A stretch of 64,000 nt of DNA from Marinoscillum luteum (GTDB taxonomy: Bacteria > Bacteroidota > Bacteroidia > Cytophagales > Cyclobacteriaceae). The stretch spans positions 868,001-932,000 of the forward strand of contig NZ_JBIPKE010000020.1 of assembly GCF_044005705.1 (NCBI RefSeq), given 5' to 3'. Below, one piece after another: positions 18,514 to 25,551 of the stretch; the stretch's first letter is position 1, and each line of letters opens with the position of its first letter. A program made the translations under genes and the position numbers. Under the pieces are notes generated by a model, which had not been told where the DNA came from, made no database searches, and saw only the letters and a program-made list of their open reading frames with translations.

Positions 18514-18879
18514 CTATCCTGGAGGACACTCAGGGTCACAGTATTTCAGATCGGGATCCACAGAAATGGCAGTGGTCTCTCCCGCCGGGATCACGTTGAT
18601 GGTATACTTCGTCTGCGCTCCTTTGATAGCATTGGATTTTACTTTCCCGGTCTTCTCCTTCTTGTCTCCTATAAGGGGAGTGTCAATGATTTCATCATTG
18701 TCCAGATCCACCGTAATATCATCAATGCTACTATCGTATGCCACCCAGGTAATTTGCGAATTCTTACCTAAAACAGATTGCGGGGATTTGGCTGAGACAA
18801 TTCCCCAATTGTCCTTGTCTGTGCTCCACCAGAGCTCCTTTTTCTGATAGGTCAGATAAATTTTAATCTTCTTAGCCAT
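18514..18879 (-). CDS. Small beta-rich protein paired with a TPR kinase (copy A)
   Basis: A 121-residue protein with no signal peptide and no family I recognise. It starts KIKIYLTYQKKELWWSTD and alternates hydrophobic and polar residues in a beta pattern. Its Cys residues sit only at the C-terminus (CDPEC). The N-terminus resembles that of the protein at 20905 (TITIYLKYSGGDLQYSTD), and both genes stand directly upstream of a TPR histidine kinase behind matching promoters. A cytoplasmic or non-classically exported ligand or accessory protein for the kinase is possible but unproven. Confidence 0.75.
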   Translation of the reverse strand: MAKKIKIYLTYQKKELWWSTDKDNWGIVSAKSPQSVLGKNSQITWVAYDSSIDDITVDLDNDEIIDTPLIGDKKEKTGKVKSNAIKGAQTKYTINVIPAGETTAISVDPDLKYCDPECPPG

Positions 18880-18902
18880 TAGTTGTGTTGGTTAGCGGTT
18901 AG

Positions 18903-18946
18903 AAAAAATTAGTTAAGCGTAATTATCTTCAATATATCAAATGATA
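18903..18946 (-). promoter_or_regulatory. Promoter and palindromic operator, copy A
   Basis: On the minus strand a TTG (18932-18930) and TAATTTTT (18911-18904) are separated by 18 bases, close to the Bacteroidota -33/-7 layout. Overlapping the upstream side is the palindrome TATCA-TT-TGATA. The 17 bases 18930-18946 are identical to 21341-21357, in front of the second small-protein/kinase pair, and the spacing to the -7 element is the same. Confidence 0.6.
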
Positions 18947-19020
18947 CACTTTCTGTGGCACATCATCCCCAAAAACCGTCACTTGAGTTGCAAAAAACCA
19001 ATGTCACAACCCCGCCAACC

Positions 19021-20886
19021 CTACTTTTCTACAAATAACGGCAGACTCACTACAAAGGTGGTCCCCTTTCCCGTTTCGCTCTCCACTTCGATGCTACCTC
19101 CGTTCATCTCTATAAATTCATGCACCAACTGCAACCCAAGTCCAAGTCCTTTTTCTCCTGAAGTGCCATAGGTACTTTTCTTATCCTGAAGCCTAAACAG
19201 GCTGTCCATCTTCTCCTTTGGAATCCCAACACCCGTATCAGATACCCGTATTTTCACCATTTGTTTATCTCGCTGGGCCGAGACGGTCACCTGCCCGCCC
19301 TCAGGTGTAAACTTCAGTGCATTGTTCACGAGATTTCTCAGGATGGTCATGGTGGTATTCTTGTCTGCCCAGAGTACAAGATCTGACTGCACGTCAGCAG
19401 AGAGGTCAATTTTCTTGCCTTTGGCCATAGTGCCAAGTGTGTTCACCAGCTCACCAGCCATATCGGCCAGATGGAGTTTTTCCGGATGATTCGGAAACTG
19501 ACCCTGCTGCTGCATCGCCCAGGTGAGCAGGTTATCCAACAGCGTGGAAAGGCGCTCTACAGACTCATCTATGTCATCGGCTATCTCCAGCAACTGCTCA
19601 GTCTCTTTGGACTGCACCAGAAATTTGATCATTCTGCTAATCCCAAAAAACGAACTAACCGGCCCCCTCAGATCGTGGGAGATAATGGAGAAAAACTTGT
19701 CCTTGGTCTGGTTGAGTGCTTCCAGCTCCTTATTGATCCGGGACTTGGTTTGATAATATTGGTAAATCACAATAGCCAGAATAAACAAAATGAATGCAAA
19801 CGCAGCGATCGAAATCATGACCACTCGCTGAGTCTTCTTTTCTGCGGTGAGCAAGTCCACTTCCGCCTGCTTTTGACCCACTTCGAATTCCGTACGGATA
19901 TCCGCCAGCTTTTTCACGGTGCTAGCATCTGAGATACTGTCTTTGTAGAGAAAATATTGCCTCAGGTAGCCCATCGCTTGTTGATAGTTTCCTTCTGCCT
20001 CATACAATTCCGCCAGTTTGCCATACGCATCTCTCATTTGCTCCTTCAGGCCAATATCTCGGGCCATCTTCAGCGATTCGTTGTAGATGGCTATTGCCTT
20101 ATCGATCAACCCCTGGTCTACATAAATTTTCCCCAAATGGATAAGGTAATCCGAAATTCCGTAAGTATCTCCAAGTGGCTTAAGGATCTCAATAGCCTCC
20201 CTGAGATCAGCCTCGGCACCCTTATAGTCGCCTAGCTCCCGCTTGATGAGGGCCTTATTTCCAATACTATAGGCAATACCAATGGTCAGCTTGATCTCAA
20301 TGAAAATGGCTTTTGCCTCATCATAATAGATGATCGCGGAATCATATTCCTTATTTTCATAATAGTTATAGCCTGTATTCAGCAGTGTCAGTGCCAATTG
20401 TTGAGTATCTCCGGTGGCACGAAAAATGTCAATGGCTTTGTTGTTAAAACTGATCGCATTGACAATGTCATTATCTCTCCTTAGAAAGGTATTTGAAATC
20501 TCGGCATATACTTCTCCCAGATTGGTTCTCAAATCATACTTCTCTGCTATGGTAGCGGATGCAAACAGGCTTTCCAAGGACTTCTCCAGGTCCCCTCTGA
20601 GCCTGTATCCTATACCAAGTGCACTATACCCATACTGTAAATGGTAATGGTCTTTTCTCTTTTCGGATAGCTCAATCAGCATGAGACTGTACTTAATCTT
20701 TTCATCAGGATTAGTCTCACTCAGGGTGATTTTCTTTAACACACTCAGCGAAACAGAGTCTTCAATGATTCCGGGAAGGGTCAGCTTGAGACTGTCAGCC
20801 ATTTTCTGATTCTGAGCGTAGCTGGCCAAGTACAGAAAAAAAAAGGTGGTGAACATCACCACCTTTCTGATTTGATTATTAGTCAT
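19021..20886 (-). CDS. TPR-containing sensor histidine kinase (copy 3)
   Basis: Third member of the tandem family, 621 residues: signal peptide (1-24, ending SYAQ), TPR array (about 60-320) predicted periplasmic, membrane helix (about 355-377), HisKA with His404 in FFSIISHDLRGP, then an ATPase domain with LRNLVNNALKF, SDTGVGI and GEKGLGLGLQL. It closely resembles copy 2 across the kinase core and linker (DLRGPVSSFFGISRMIKF in both), pointing to local duplication. It lies 18 bases after the small protein at 20905, so the two are almost certainly cotranscribed. No response regulator or output domain is present. Confidence 0.91.
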   Translation of the reverse strand: MTNNQIRKVVMFTTFFFLYLASYAQNQKMADSLKLTLPGIIEDSVSLSVLKKITLSETNPDEKIKYSLMLIELSEKRKDHYHLQYGYSALGIGYRLRGDLEKSLESLFASATIAEKYDLRTNLGEVYAEISNTFLRRDNDIVNAISFNNKAIDIFRATGDTQQLALTLLNTGYNYYENKEYDSAIIYYDEAKAIFIEIKLTIGIAYSIGNKALIKRELGDYKGAEADLREAIEILKPLGDTYGISDYLIHLGKIYVDQGLIDKAIAIYNESLKMARDIGLKEQMRDAYGKLAELYEAEGNYQQAMGYLRQYFLYKDSISDASTVKKLADIRTEFEVGQKQAEVDLLTAEKKTQRVVMISIAAFAFILFILAIVIYQYYQTKSRINKELEALNQTKDKFFSIISHDLRGPVSSFFGISRMIKFLVQSKETEQLLEIADDIDESVERLSTLLDNLLTWAMQQQGQFPNHPEKLHLADMAGELVNTLGTMAKGKKIDLSADVQSDLVLWADKNTTMTILRNLVNNALKFTPEGGQVTVSAQRDKQMVKIRVSDTGVGIPKEKMDSLFRLQDKKSTYGTSGEKGLGLGLQLVHEFIEMNGGSIEVESETGKGTTFVVSLPLFVEK

Positions 20887-20904
20887 ATGTAAAAATCACA
20901 AAAT

Positions 20905-21291
20905 TTATGGTTGCGGCACCTGAATGGTAGGATCTTTATCCACATTACCTCCATTTTTGATCTTATAATTGATGTCGTAGCCATTCAATGCAGGATTGGT
21001 TGGAGATTCCGGGTCGGTACTCACCACCCCACTATAGGTTCTCTTTGTATTATCAGTGGCAGCAGGTTTGCTAGACCAAATATCTTTCCAATTTCCCCCT
21101 GACGTTTTCGTTTTGCCCACATTAATGTTATTGATCTTGTCAATGGAGTCATCTGCGCATGTCCACACAACCGTATCTCCAGGGTTCGCTCCCACTATGG
21201 AGGTTTCGGTCATATCATGATAAGTTACATTGTCCGTAGAATACTGTAAATCTCCCCCAGAGTACTTCAAATAAATTGTAATTGTTGCCAT
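20905..21291 (-). CDS. Small beta-rich protein paired with a TPR kinase (copy B)
   Basis: A 128-residue protein of unknown function without signal peptide or membrane segment. It begins with the same pattern as the protein at 18514 (IYLKY, then an L-x-x-STD element) but diverges later. The C-terminal part is Asn/Asp/Pro-rich. It heads a two-gene unit with TPR kinase copy 3 and has its own promoter matching copy A. The repeated linkage argues that the small protein and kinase act together. Confidence 0.75.
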   Translation of the reverse strand: MATITIYLKYSGGDLQYSTDNVTYHDMTETSIVGANPGDTVVWTCADDSIDKINNINVGKTKTSGGNWKDIWSSKPAATDNTKRTYSGVVSTDPESPTNPALNGYDINYKIKNGGNVDKDPTIQVPQP

Positions 21292-21313
21292 TGTTTAGCT
21301 TGGTTTAGCGGTT

Positions 21314-21357
21314 AAAAAATTAGTTTATAATTTGATCGTCCAATATATCAAATGATA
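21314..21357 (-). promoter_or_regulatory. Promoter and palindromic operator, copy B
   Basis: On the minus strand, TTG (21343-21341) and TAATTTTT (21322-21315) are 18 bases apart, as in copy A. The overlapping palindrome is longer here: ATATCA-TT-TGATAT, perfect over 14 bases. The segment after the -7 element (AACCGCTAA) is also shared with copy A. The rest of the 21292-21578 gap shows no gene. Confidence 0.62.
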
Positions 21358-21521
21358 TAGTTTTTCAAAGAACTTAATCCGCAAAAGGTTAGCTATTCAT
21401 TTGTAATTCTTTGAAAAAAAAGATTCCTCCAGGCACTAATATTCTATTTTGTGGTTCAGCACTGATTGATCTCAAGGTGCAATCCAACCTATGCACACTA
21501 TCTTTTGATATACTTTGGCAT

Positions 21522-21553
21522 AAAAAAAGGTCTCCCAATTAAGAGAAACCTTT
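21522..21553 (-). terminator. Rho-independent terminator after the 63-residue gene
   Basis: On the minus strand AAAGGT and ACCTTT form the outer stem, with CTC/GAG inside and a small bulge, followed by a run of seven T. It begins 25 bases after the stop codon at 21579, which supports that small gene being real. Confidence 0.65.
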
Positions 21554-21578
21554 CTATCTACAATTCAATGTCTTACAA

Positions 21579-21770
21579 TTAATAATTTTGGTTGATGTAC
21601 CACTTGGCAGTGAGCAGTCTGGACACCTGAGAAGGGCTCTTCGCCAACTCAAGATTTCTATCCAAATGCTTCTTTATTTTGGATACGCAAGAAGCGATGA
21701 GCATTTGCTCCTCCGCATCAAATTCGGCTTGAAAACTGGCAGTCTGGGGCTGATTGGTGAAGGTTATCAT
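21579..21770 (-). CDS. Small protein of unknown function (63 residues)
   Basis: Starts with ATG, ends in KWYINQNY and is followed by a good terminator. It is predicted soluble and mostly helical: a short N-terminal strand (MITFTNQ), then a long amphipathic stretch with basic residues (VSKIKKHLDRNLELAK). It faintly recalls the first helices of AraC-type DNA-binding domains, but it is too short for the family and I do not assign it. It sits between the kinase module and the PAS kinase, on the same strand. Confidence 0.5.
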   Translation of the reverse strand: MITFTNQPQTASFQAEFDAEEQMLIASCVSKIKKHLDRNLELAKSPSQVSRLLTAKWYINQNY

Positions 21771-21993
21771 AATCTTTTTCTTTAGGACATATCAAAACTC
21801 CTAAAAACCTCATCAATTAAAAACTGAACAGTTGCCAACAGGAAATATCAGGAGTGAATAGGGATTTTCAGCCCTTAATCAGAAATGGGAGATCATTTTC
21901 GATGGTTAAATAGCATTTTCACAGGCATATATAGTACTATTCTCATATTTTCCCTAAGAAACCAATACTACTTGAGTCAACTCCAAATTTAGA

Positions 21994-23676
21994 TCATCTT
22001 AAAATCAAGCCGTTTACTGGCATCACCACAGTGAATGCCGCCCCTTCACCCTTCTTGCTAGATACCCGGATGCCCCAGCCATTTCGGGTGGCAAGCTCTG
22101 AACAGAGCGAAAGCCCTATGCCAGTCCCTTTCTCACCTGAAGTGCCCATTTCAGAATCCATCACCACACGGCCCCTGATCTGCTCCAACCGCGACTCTGA
22201 GATCCCCACCCCCTCATCTCGCACTGTACAGACTATTGATTCTGATTCGGTCTGCACACTCACATAGATACTCCCTCCTTCACGGTTAAATTTCAGGGCA
22301 TTGTTCAGCAGGTTTCTGATAATCACGCGAAGGTCATTTTCATGCACCTGCAAAATCACATCCGGAGACACCTCGTTGCGCAGTAATATTTGCTTTTTCC
22401 GCAAAATCTCTTTGAAAAGACCCGCGCTCTCTTCTATTAACTGATGCAGGCACACGGCACTCTTATGCGAGGGTGCTCCATGAAACTGAGCTTTGGCCCA
22501 CGAAAGAAGGTTGTCCAGCATATGCGAAAGGCCAGAAAGGTTCTCCCTCACGCTATGGGTATATCTTTTCATCTCTTCCTGACTTAGCTCGCCATGATCC
22601 TGCAAGTAGAGTGTATTTTTCAGGGTATCTATAGGGCTCATCAGGTCATGGGCTATGATGGAGAAAAGCTTGTCCTTTGTCCGGTTGAGCTCCTTCAGTT
22701 GATGCTCCACTTCCTTCAGCTCCGTCACGTCCGTCACAAACACTGTCACATACTCTACCTGGTTATCATCACCGAAAATGGGAAAATACTTCCCATAGGA
22801 GTGTGTGAAAGCCCCGTTTTCCTGAGAAATATTCTGATAAAAGTCCTGGGGAGTTCCTGCCAGACACTTCTCAATGAGCGGATCATGAAAATCCACAATC
22901 TCAGCCGGCAGTACATCTCTATAGTGACGGCCAATGATCTCGTCCATCGGTATTCCAAAGGCATCTTCATATTTCTGATTCACAATCAAATAATTCCCTT
23001 TTCTGTCCAACATAGCCAGAAACAGTGGCAGGTTATTCAATAATGAATCCATCATCAGCTTGGACTTTTTCAGTTGTTCTTCGCTGGAGGTCAATTTTTC
23101 ATTCAGGAGATCAGCCTCCTCTATAGAGCGGGCCAGTTCATCTCTGAAAACAGAACTGAAGAAATAGATGAGCAGAAACGCCACGCAATAATTGAGAAGG
23201 GCAAACCAATAATCGGAGGGAAGGGGAATATCATGTGATATATACTTGAGGGCCTCCAGGCCACAGAGCGCAAGAAAAATGCAAGCGAAAACGCACCTTC
23301 TCCACCAACCCTCATAGAGAATCGGCGCTATGACTGATAGACCAATGATAATCACCTCGAGGTGCGTTTTTCTATCTATGAGAATATTGGAGTAAGCCAC
23401 ACCAGATAACATAGCCAGTAGCCCAAATGTGAACAATGATGCTGCAAAGTGATACCTTCCGAGGTTGAGTAAAAAAATGACGGGCAAAAAGATAAGTAGA
23501 ATGGCAAGTAAACAAGCAAGGGACTGAAGGACCAACCCCGAGAAACCATTGATGCACATGAGCGCCAAGGCAACCACTATGGCCACAAAATTGACCTTCT
23601 TTAAGACCACAAACTTCCTCCTCTCTAACCCAGAAAGATCATCATGCACGCTGATAAGGAACCTGGTTAACTCCAT
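21994..23676 (-). CDS. Membrane PAS-domain sensor histidine kinase
   Basis: A 560-residue sensor from ATG 23676 (the frame continues to a GTG at 23700). Six membrane segments occupy about 29-174, then a coiled linker, a PAS domain (about 205-320, with LPLFLAMLDRKGNYLIVNQKY), HisKA with His343 in LFSIIAHDLMSP, and an ATPase domain with NALKFNREGG, DEGVGIS and GEKGTGIGLSL. The kinase core is more distant from the TPR kinases than they are from each other. No regulator is adjacent on this strand; the divergent genes after 24019 include an NtrC regulator with its own hybrid kinase. Confidence 0.9.
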   Translation of the reverse strand: MELTRFLISVHDDLSGLERRKFVVLKKVNFVAIVVALALMCINGFSGLVLQSLACLLAILLIFLPVIFLLNLGRYHFAASLFTFGLLAMLSGVAYSNILIDRKTHLEVIIIGLSVIAPILYEGWWRRCVFACIFLALCGLEALKYISHDIPLPSDYWFALLNYCVAFLLIYFFSSVFRDELARSIEEADLLNEKLTSSEEQLKKSKLMMDSLLNNLPLFLAMLDRKGNYLIVNQKYEDAFGIPMDEIIGRHYRDVLPAEIVDFHDPLIEKCLAGTPQDFYQNISQENGAFTHSYGKYFPIFGDDNQVEYVTVFVTDVTELKEVEHQLKELNRTKDKLFSIIAHDLMSPIDTLKNTLYLQDHGELSQEEMKRYTHSVRENLSGLSHMLDNLLSWAKAQFHGAPSHKSAVCLHQLIEESAGLFKEILRKKQILLRNEVSPDVILQVHENDLRVIIRNLLNNALKFNREGGSIYVSVQTESESIVCTVRDEGVGISESRLEQIRGRVVMDSEMGTSGEKGTGIGLSLCSELATRNGWGIRVSSKKGEGAAFTVVMPVNGLILR

Positions 23677-24018
23677 CACACCCTCTGTTATGAAACACAC
23701 TATGGATGTAGAAGTGAGTAAATCCCCTGACTATATATAGCCTGGAGTGAGAGCTGGTGACTTCAACTCCTAAATGGAAGTTTGAATCACTCTTAAGATA
23801 TAGCATTTTATTCAAATATCCGGGGTTAGGAGCAAAAACTATGTGATCGTTCTCCAGGGCACAATCTATTGTCATTTTGAGAAGGTCTTGTTCAAAATGA
23901 CAAGAAAAAGGATATCTACAGTTTTGAAAGAAAATTTCAACACCCTGTATTACAGTGATTTAATTCTATAACTCAATTCTGGAACGGGCTTTGGCATATG
24001 GAGAACGTACCAAAAATT
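23677..24018. other. Divergent intergenic region with sigma-54-like element
   Basis: About 340 bases between the PAS kinase and the DUF4382 lipoprotein, carrying no gene I can support. The plus-strand end (23980-23996) reads TGGAACGGGCTTTGGCA. It has the TGG...GC pattern of a -24/-12 promoter, but 11 bases separate GG from GC instead of the strict 10. It shares TTTGGCATA with the better promoter at 29531. Confidence 0.4.
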
Positions 24019-24921
24019 ATGAAAGTTATGAAAACGTTTAAATCAATTTTAGCAGCGATTCTTATTGTTGGAACAGCAGGTTTTTTAATGTCCTGCGAAA
24101 GTGAGTTAGAATCCAAAGGTACCGCGAGCATTGGAGTCACCGATGCGGCCGTTGATGCCGAAAATATATCTGGAGTCTACCTCAAAGTAAATGAAGTGCA
24201 AGCTACAGCACAGGGTAAAACCAAAACGGTAGTGGCCTTTGATTCTCCTAAGACTTTTAATGTTATGGACTATCAGAGTGGTGCCACCTACGATCTTGGT
24301 GAAGGCCAGATTGATGCGGGTAGTTACAGCGAACTGAGATTCATACTGGATGAAGGTTCTTATGTGAAGTTCAAAGATGGAACTACCGCTGACCTGGATG
24401 TACCTAGCGGTACTACCTCCGGTTATAAAGTAAAAGGTGATTATGAGATCAACAGCGATAGCAGAACCAACCTTGTGGTTGACATTGACCTCAGAAAAGC
24501 TTTTGTGAAAACCGGATCTGGTGAGTACAAACTCAGATCGACAGCACGAATCGTGAATAAAGACCGATCTGCGGTCATCAACGGTACCGTGTCTGGTAAT
24601 ACAGCTGATAAAGTGGTGGTTTATGCCTACGAAAAGGGTACTTATAAAGAGTCTGAAACCGCTGAGCCAGCAGATGGCGAGTCGAGGTTTGAAAACTCCA
24701 TCAACAGTGCCGTGGTAGCCAATGGCCAGTTCACAATGGCCTACATGGAAGAAGGCGAGTACGACCTGATTGCTGTGGCCTATGATGAAAACCCTGAAGA
24801 GGATACTTACGCTTTCAGAAGCGCCTCTGAAGTGGACATGATGGTAGCTGGCTCACTGTTGAGTGTACTCAAAGTGGAAGCAAACGCTAACATCAACGTA
24901 TTAATCAATCTTGATTTCTAA
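24019..24921 (+). CDS. DUF4382 domain lipoprotein
   Basis: A predicted outer-membrane or periplasmic lipoprotein of about 300 residues. A signal peptide ends in LMSC with the lipidated Cys, followed by a DUF4382 domain (TASIGVTDAAVDAENISGVYLKV at its start) over about 35-175, then a C-terminal beta domain like a carboxypeptidase regulatory fold. The molecular function of DUF4382 is unknown. In-frame ATGs occur at 23998, 24019 and 24028; the first lies within the sigma-54-like element, so one of the later two is preferred. A strong terminator follows, so it is a single-gene unit. Confidence 0.82.
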   Translation: MKVMKTFKSILAAILIVGTAGFLMSCESELESKGTASIGVTDAAVDAENISGVYLKVNEVQATAQGKTKTVVAFDSPKTFNVMDYQSGATYDLGEGQIDAGSYSELRFILDEGSYVKFKDGTTADLDVPSGTTSGYKVKGDYEINSDSRTNLVVDIDLRKAFVKTGSGEYKLRSTARIVNKDRSAVINGTVSGNTADKVVVYAYEKGTYKESETAEPADGESRFENSINSAVVANGQFTMAYMEEGEYDLIAVAYDENPEEDTYAFRSASEVDMMVAGSLLSVLKVEANANINVLINLDF

Positions 24922-24952
24922 AAAGACCTTCAAACATTCACCTGTTTGAAAT

Positions 24953-24989
24953 GAGAAGGCAGGGCATTACTGTCCTGCTTTCTCTTTTT
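24953..24989 (+). terminator. Rho-independent terminator
   Basis: GAGAAGGCAGG (24953-24963) pairs with CCTGCTTTCTC (24974-24984) with one mismatch and is followed by five T. It lies 31 bases after the DUF4382 gene and separates it from the lipoprotein/kinase operon. Confidence 0.85.
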
Positions 24990-25013
24990 ATCCACCATCA
25001 AAAGCCAATCACC

Positions 25014-25547
25014 ATGAAAAAATTCATACTCATACTCCTCCCGATATTAGCCCTGGCAGGCTGTCAAAGTAAAACTTACTACGGTGCCCAGAGCACCAAT
25101 CTGCAGCGATTTGACGGATGGCAGGAAGAAAACGCTACCTTCCTGATGGAAGCCAATGACCTCACCCTCCTGCTTCAAAATCTCTCCACTCTGGCAATGA
25201 CTGAAGCCAATCGCAGAGACACGTACCTCACTGCCGAAGAGGCTTATCCAGAATTTCAAAACCTCCTCTTAGACTTTAAAATAGAGGCCGCAGCCAGGCG
25301 AGTGAAACTATCGAGTGTACTCAGCAAAGACAATGACCTCATCTACCAGCAGCTGAGAACCGCGCAGAAGGATGATTTTGACAGTCTCTATCAAAAAATA
25401 ATGCTTCAAAAAATAGCTGAGCTACAGAGTATTTCGGAGGACTACACCCTTGAAGGACACAATGAAGGCCTCAAAGACTTTAGTGAAAAAATCATTCACA
25501 TCCTGTCACCACTAAATGAAAAGATAAAGGCGCTGGAAATGACCTGA
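25014..25547 (+). CDS. DUF4142-like lipoprotein
   Basis: A 177-residue lipoprotein from ATG 25014: the signal peptide ends LALAGC (Cys17), whereas upstream in-frame starts would place the signal internally. The mature part is all helical with the spacing of DUF4142 proteins (a FLMEANDLTLLLQNLSTLA-type first helix, then a paired helix around residues 85-150). That match is by eye and tentative. It ends 4 bases before the hybrid kinase and is probably cotranscribed with it, so a role as periplasmic partner of the kinase is possible. Confidence 0.75.
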   Translation: MKKFILILLPILALAGCQSKTYYGAQSTNLQRFDGWQEENATFLMEANDLTLLLQNLSTLAMTEANRRDTYLTAEEAYPEFQNLLLDFKIEAAARRVKLSSVLSKDNDLIYQQLRTAQKDDFDSLYQKIMLQKIAELQSISEDYTLEGHNEGLKDFSEKIIHILSPLNEKIKALEMT

Positions 25548-25551
25548 TCTC

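Noticed and set aside
21512..21528. ACTTTGGCATAA resembling the -12 half of the sigma-54 element at 29531
   Set aside because: The -24 half reads TTG instead of TGG at the required distance, and no plus-strand gene follows; the sequence overlaps a minus-strand terminator.
23641..23875. Minus-strand open frame of 77 codons overlapping the start of the PAS kinase
   Set aside because: Overlaps the PAS kinase start in another frame, has no conserved feature and no credible signal.
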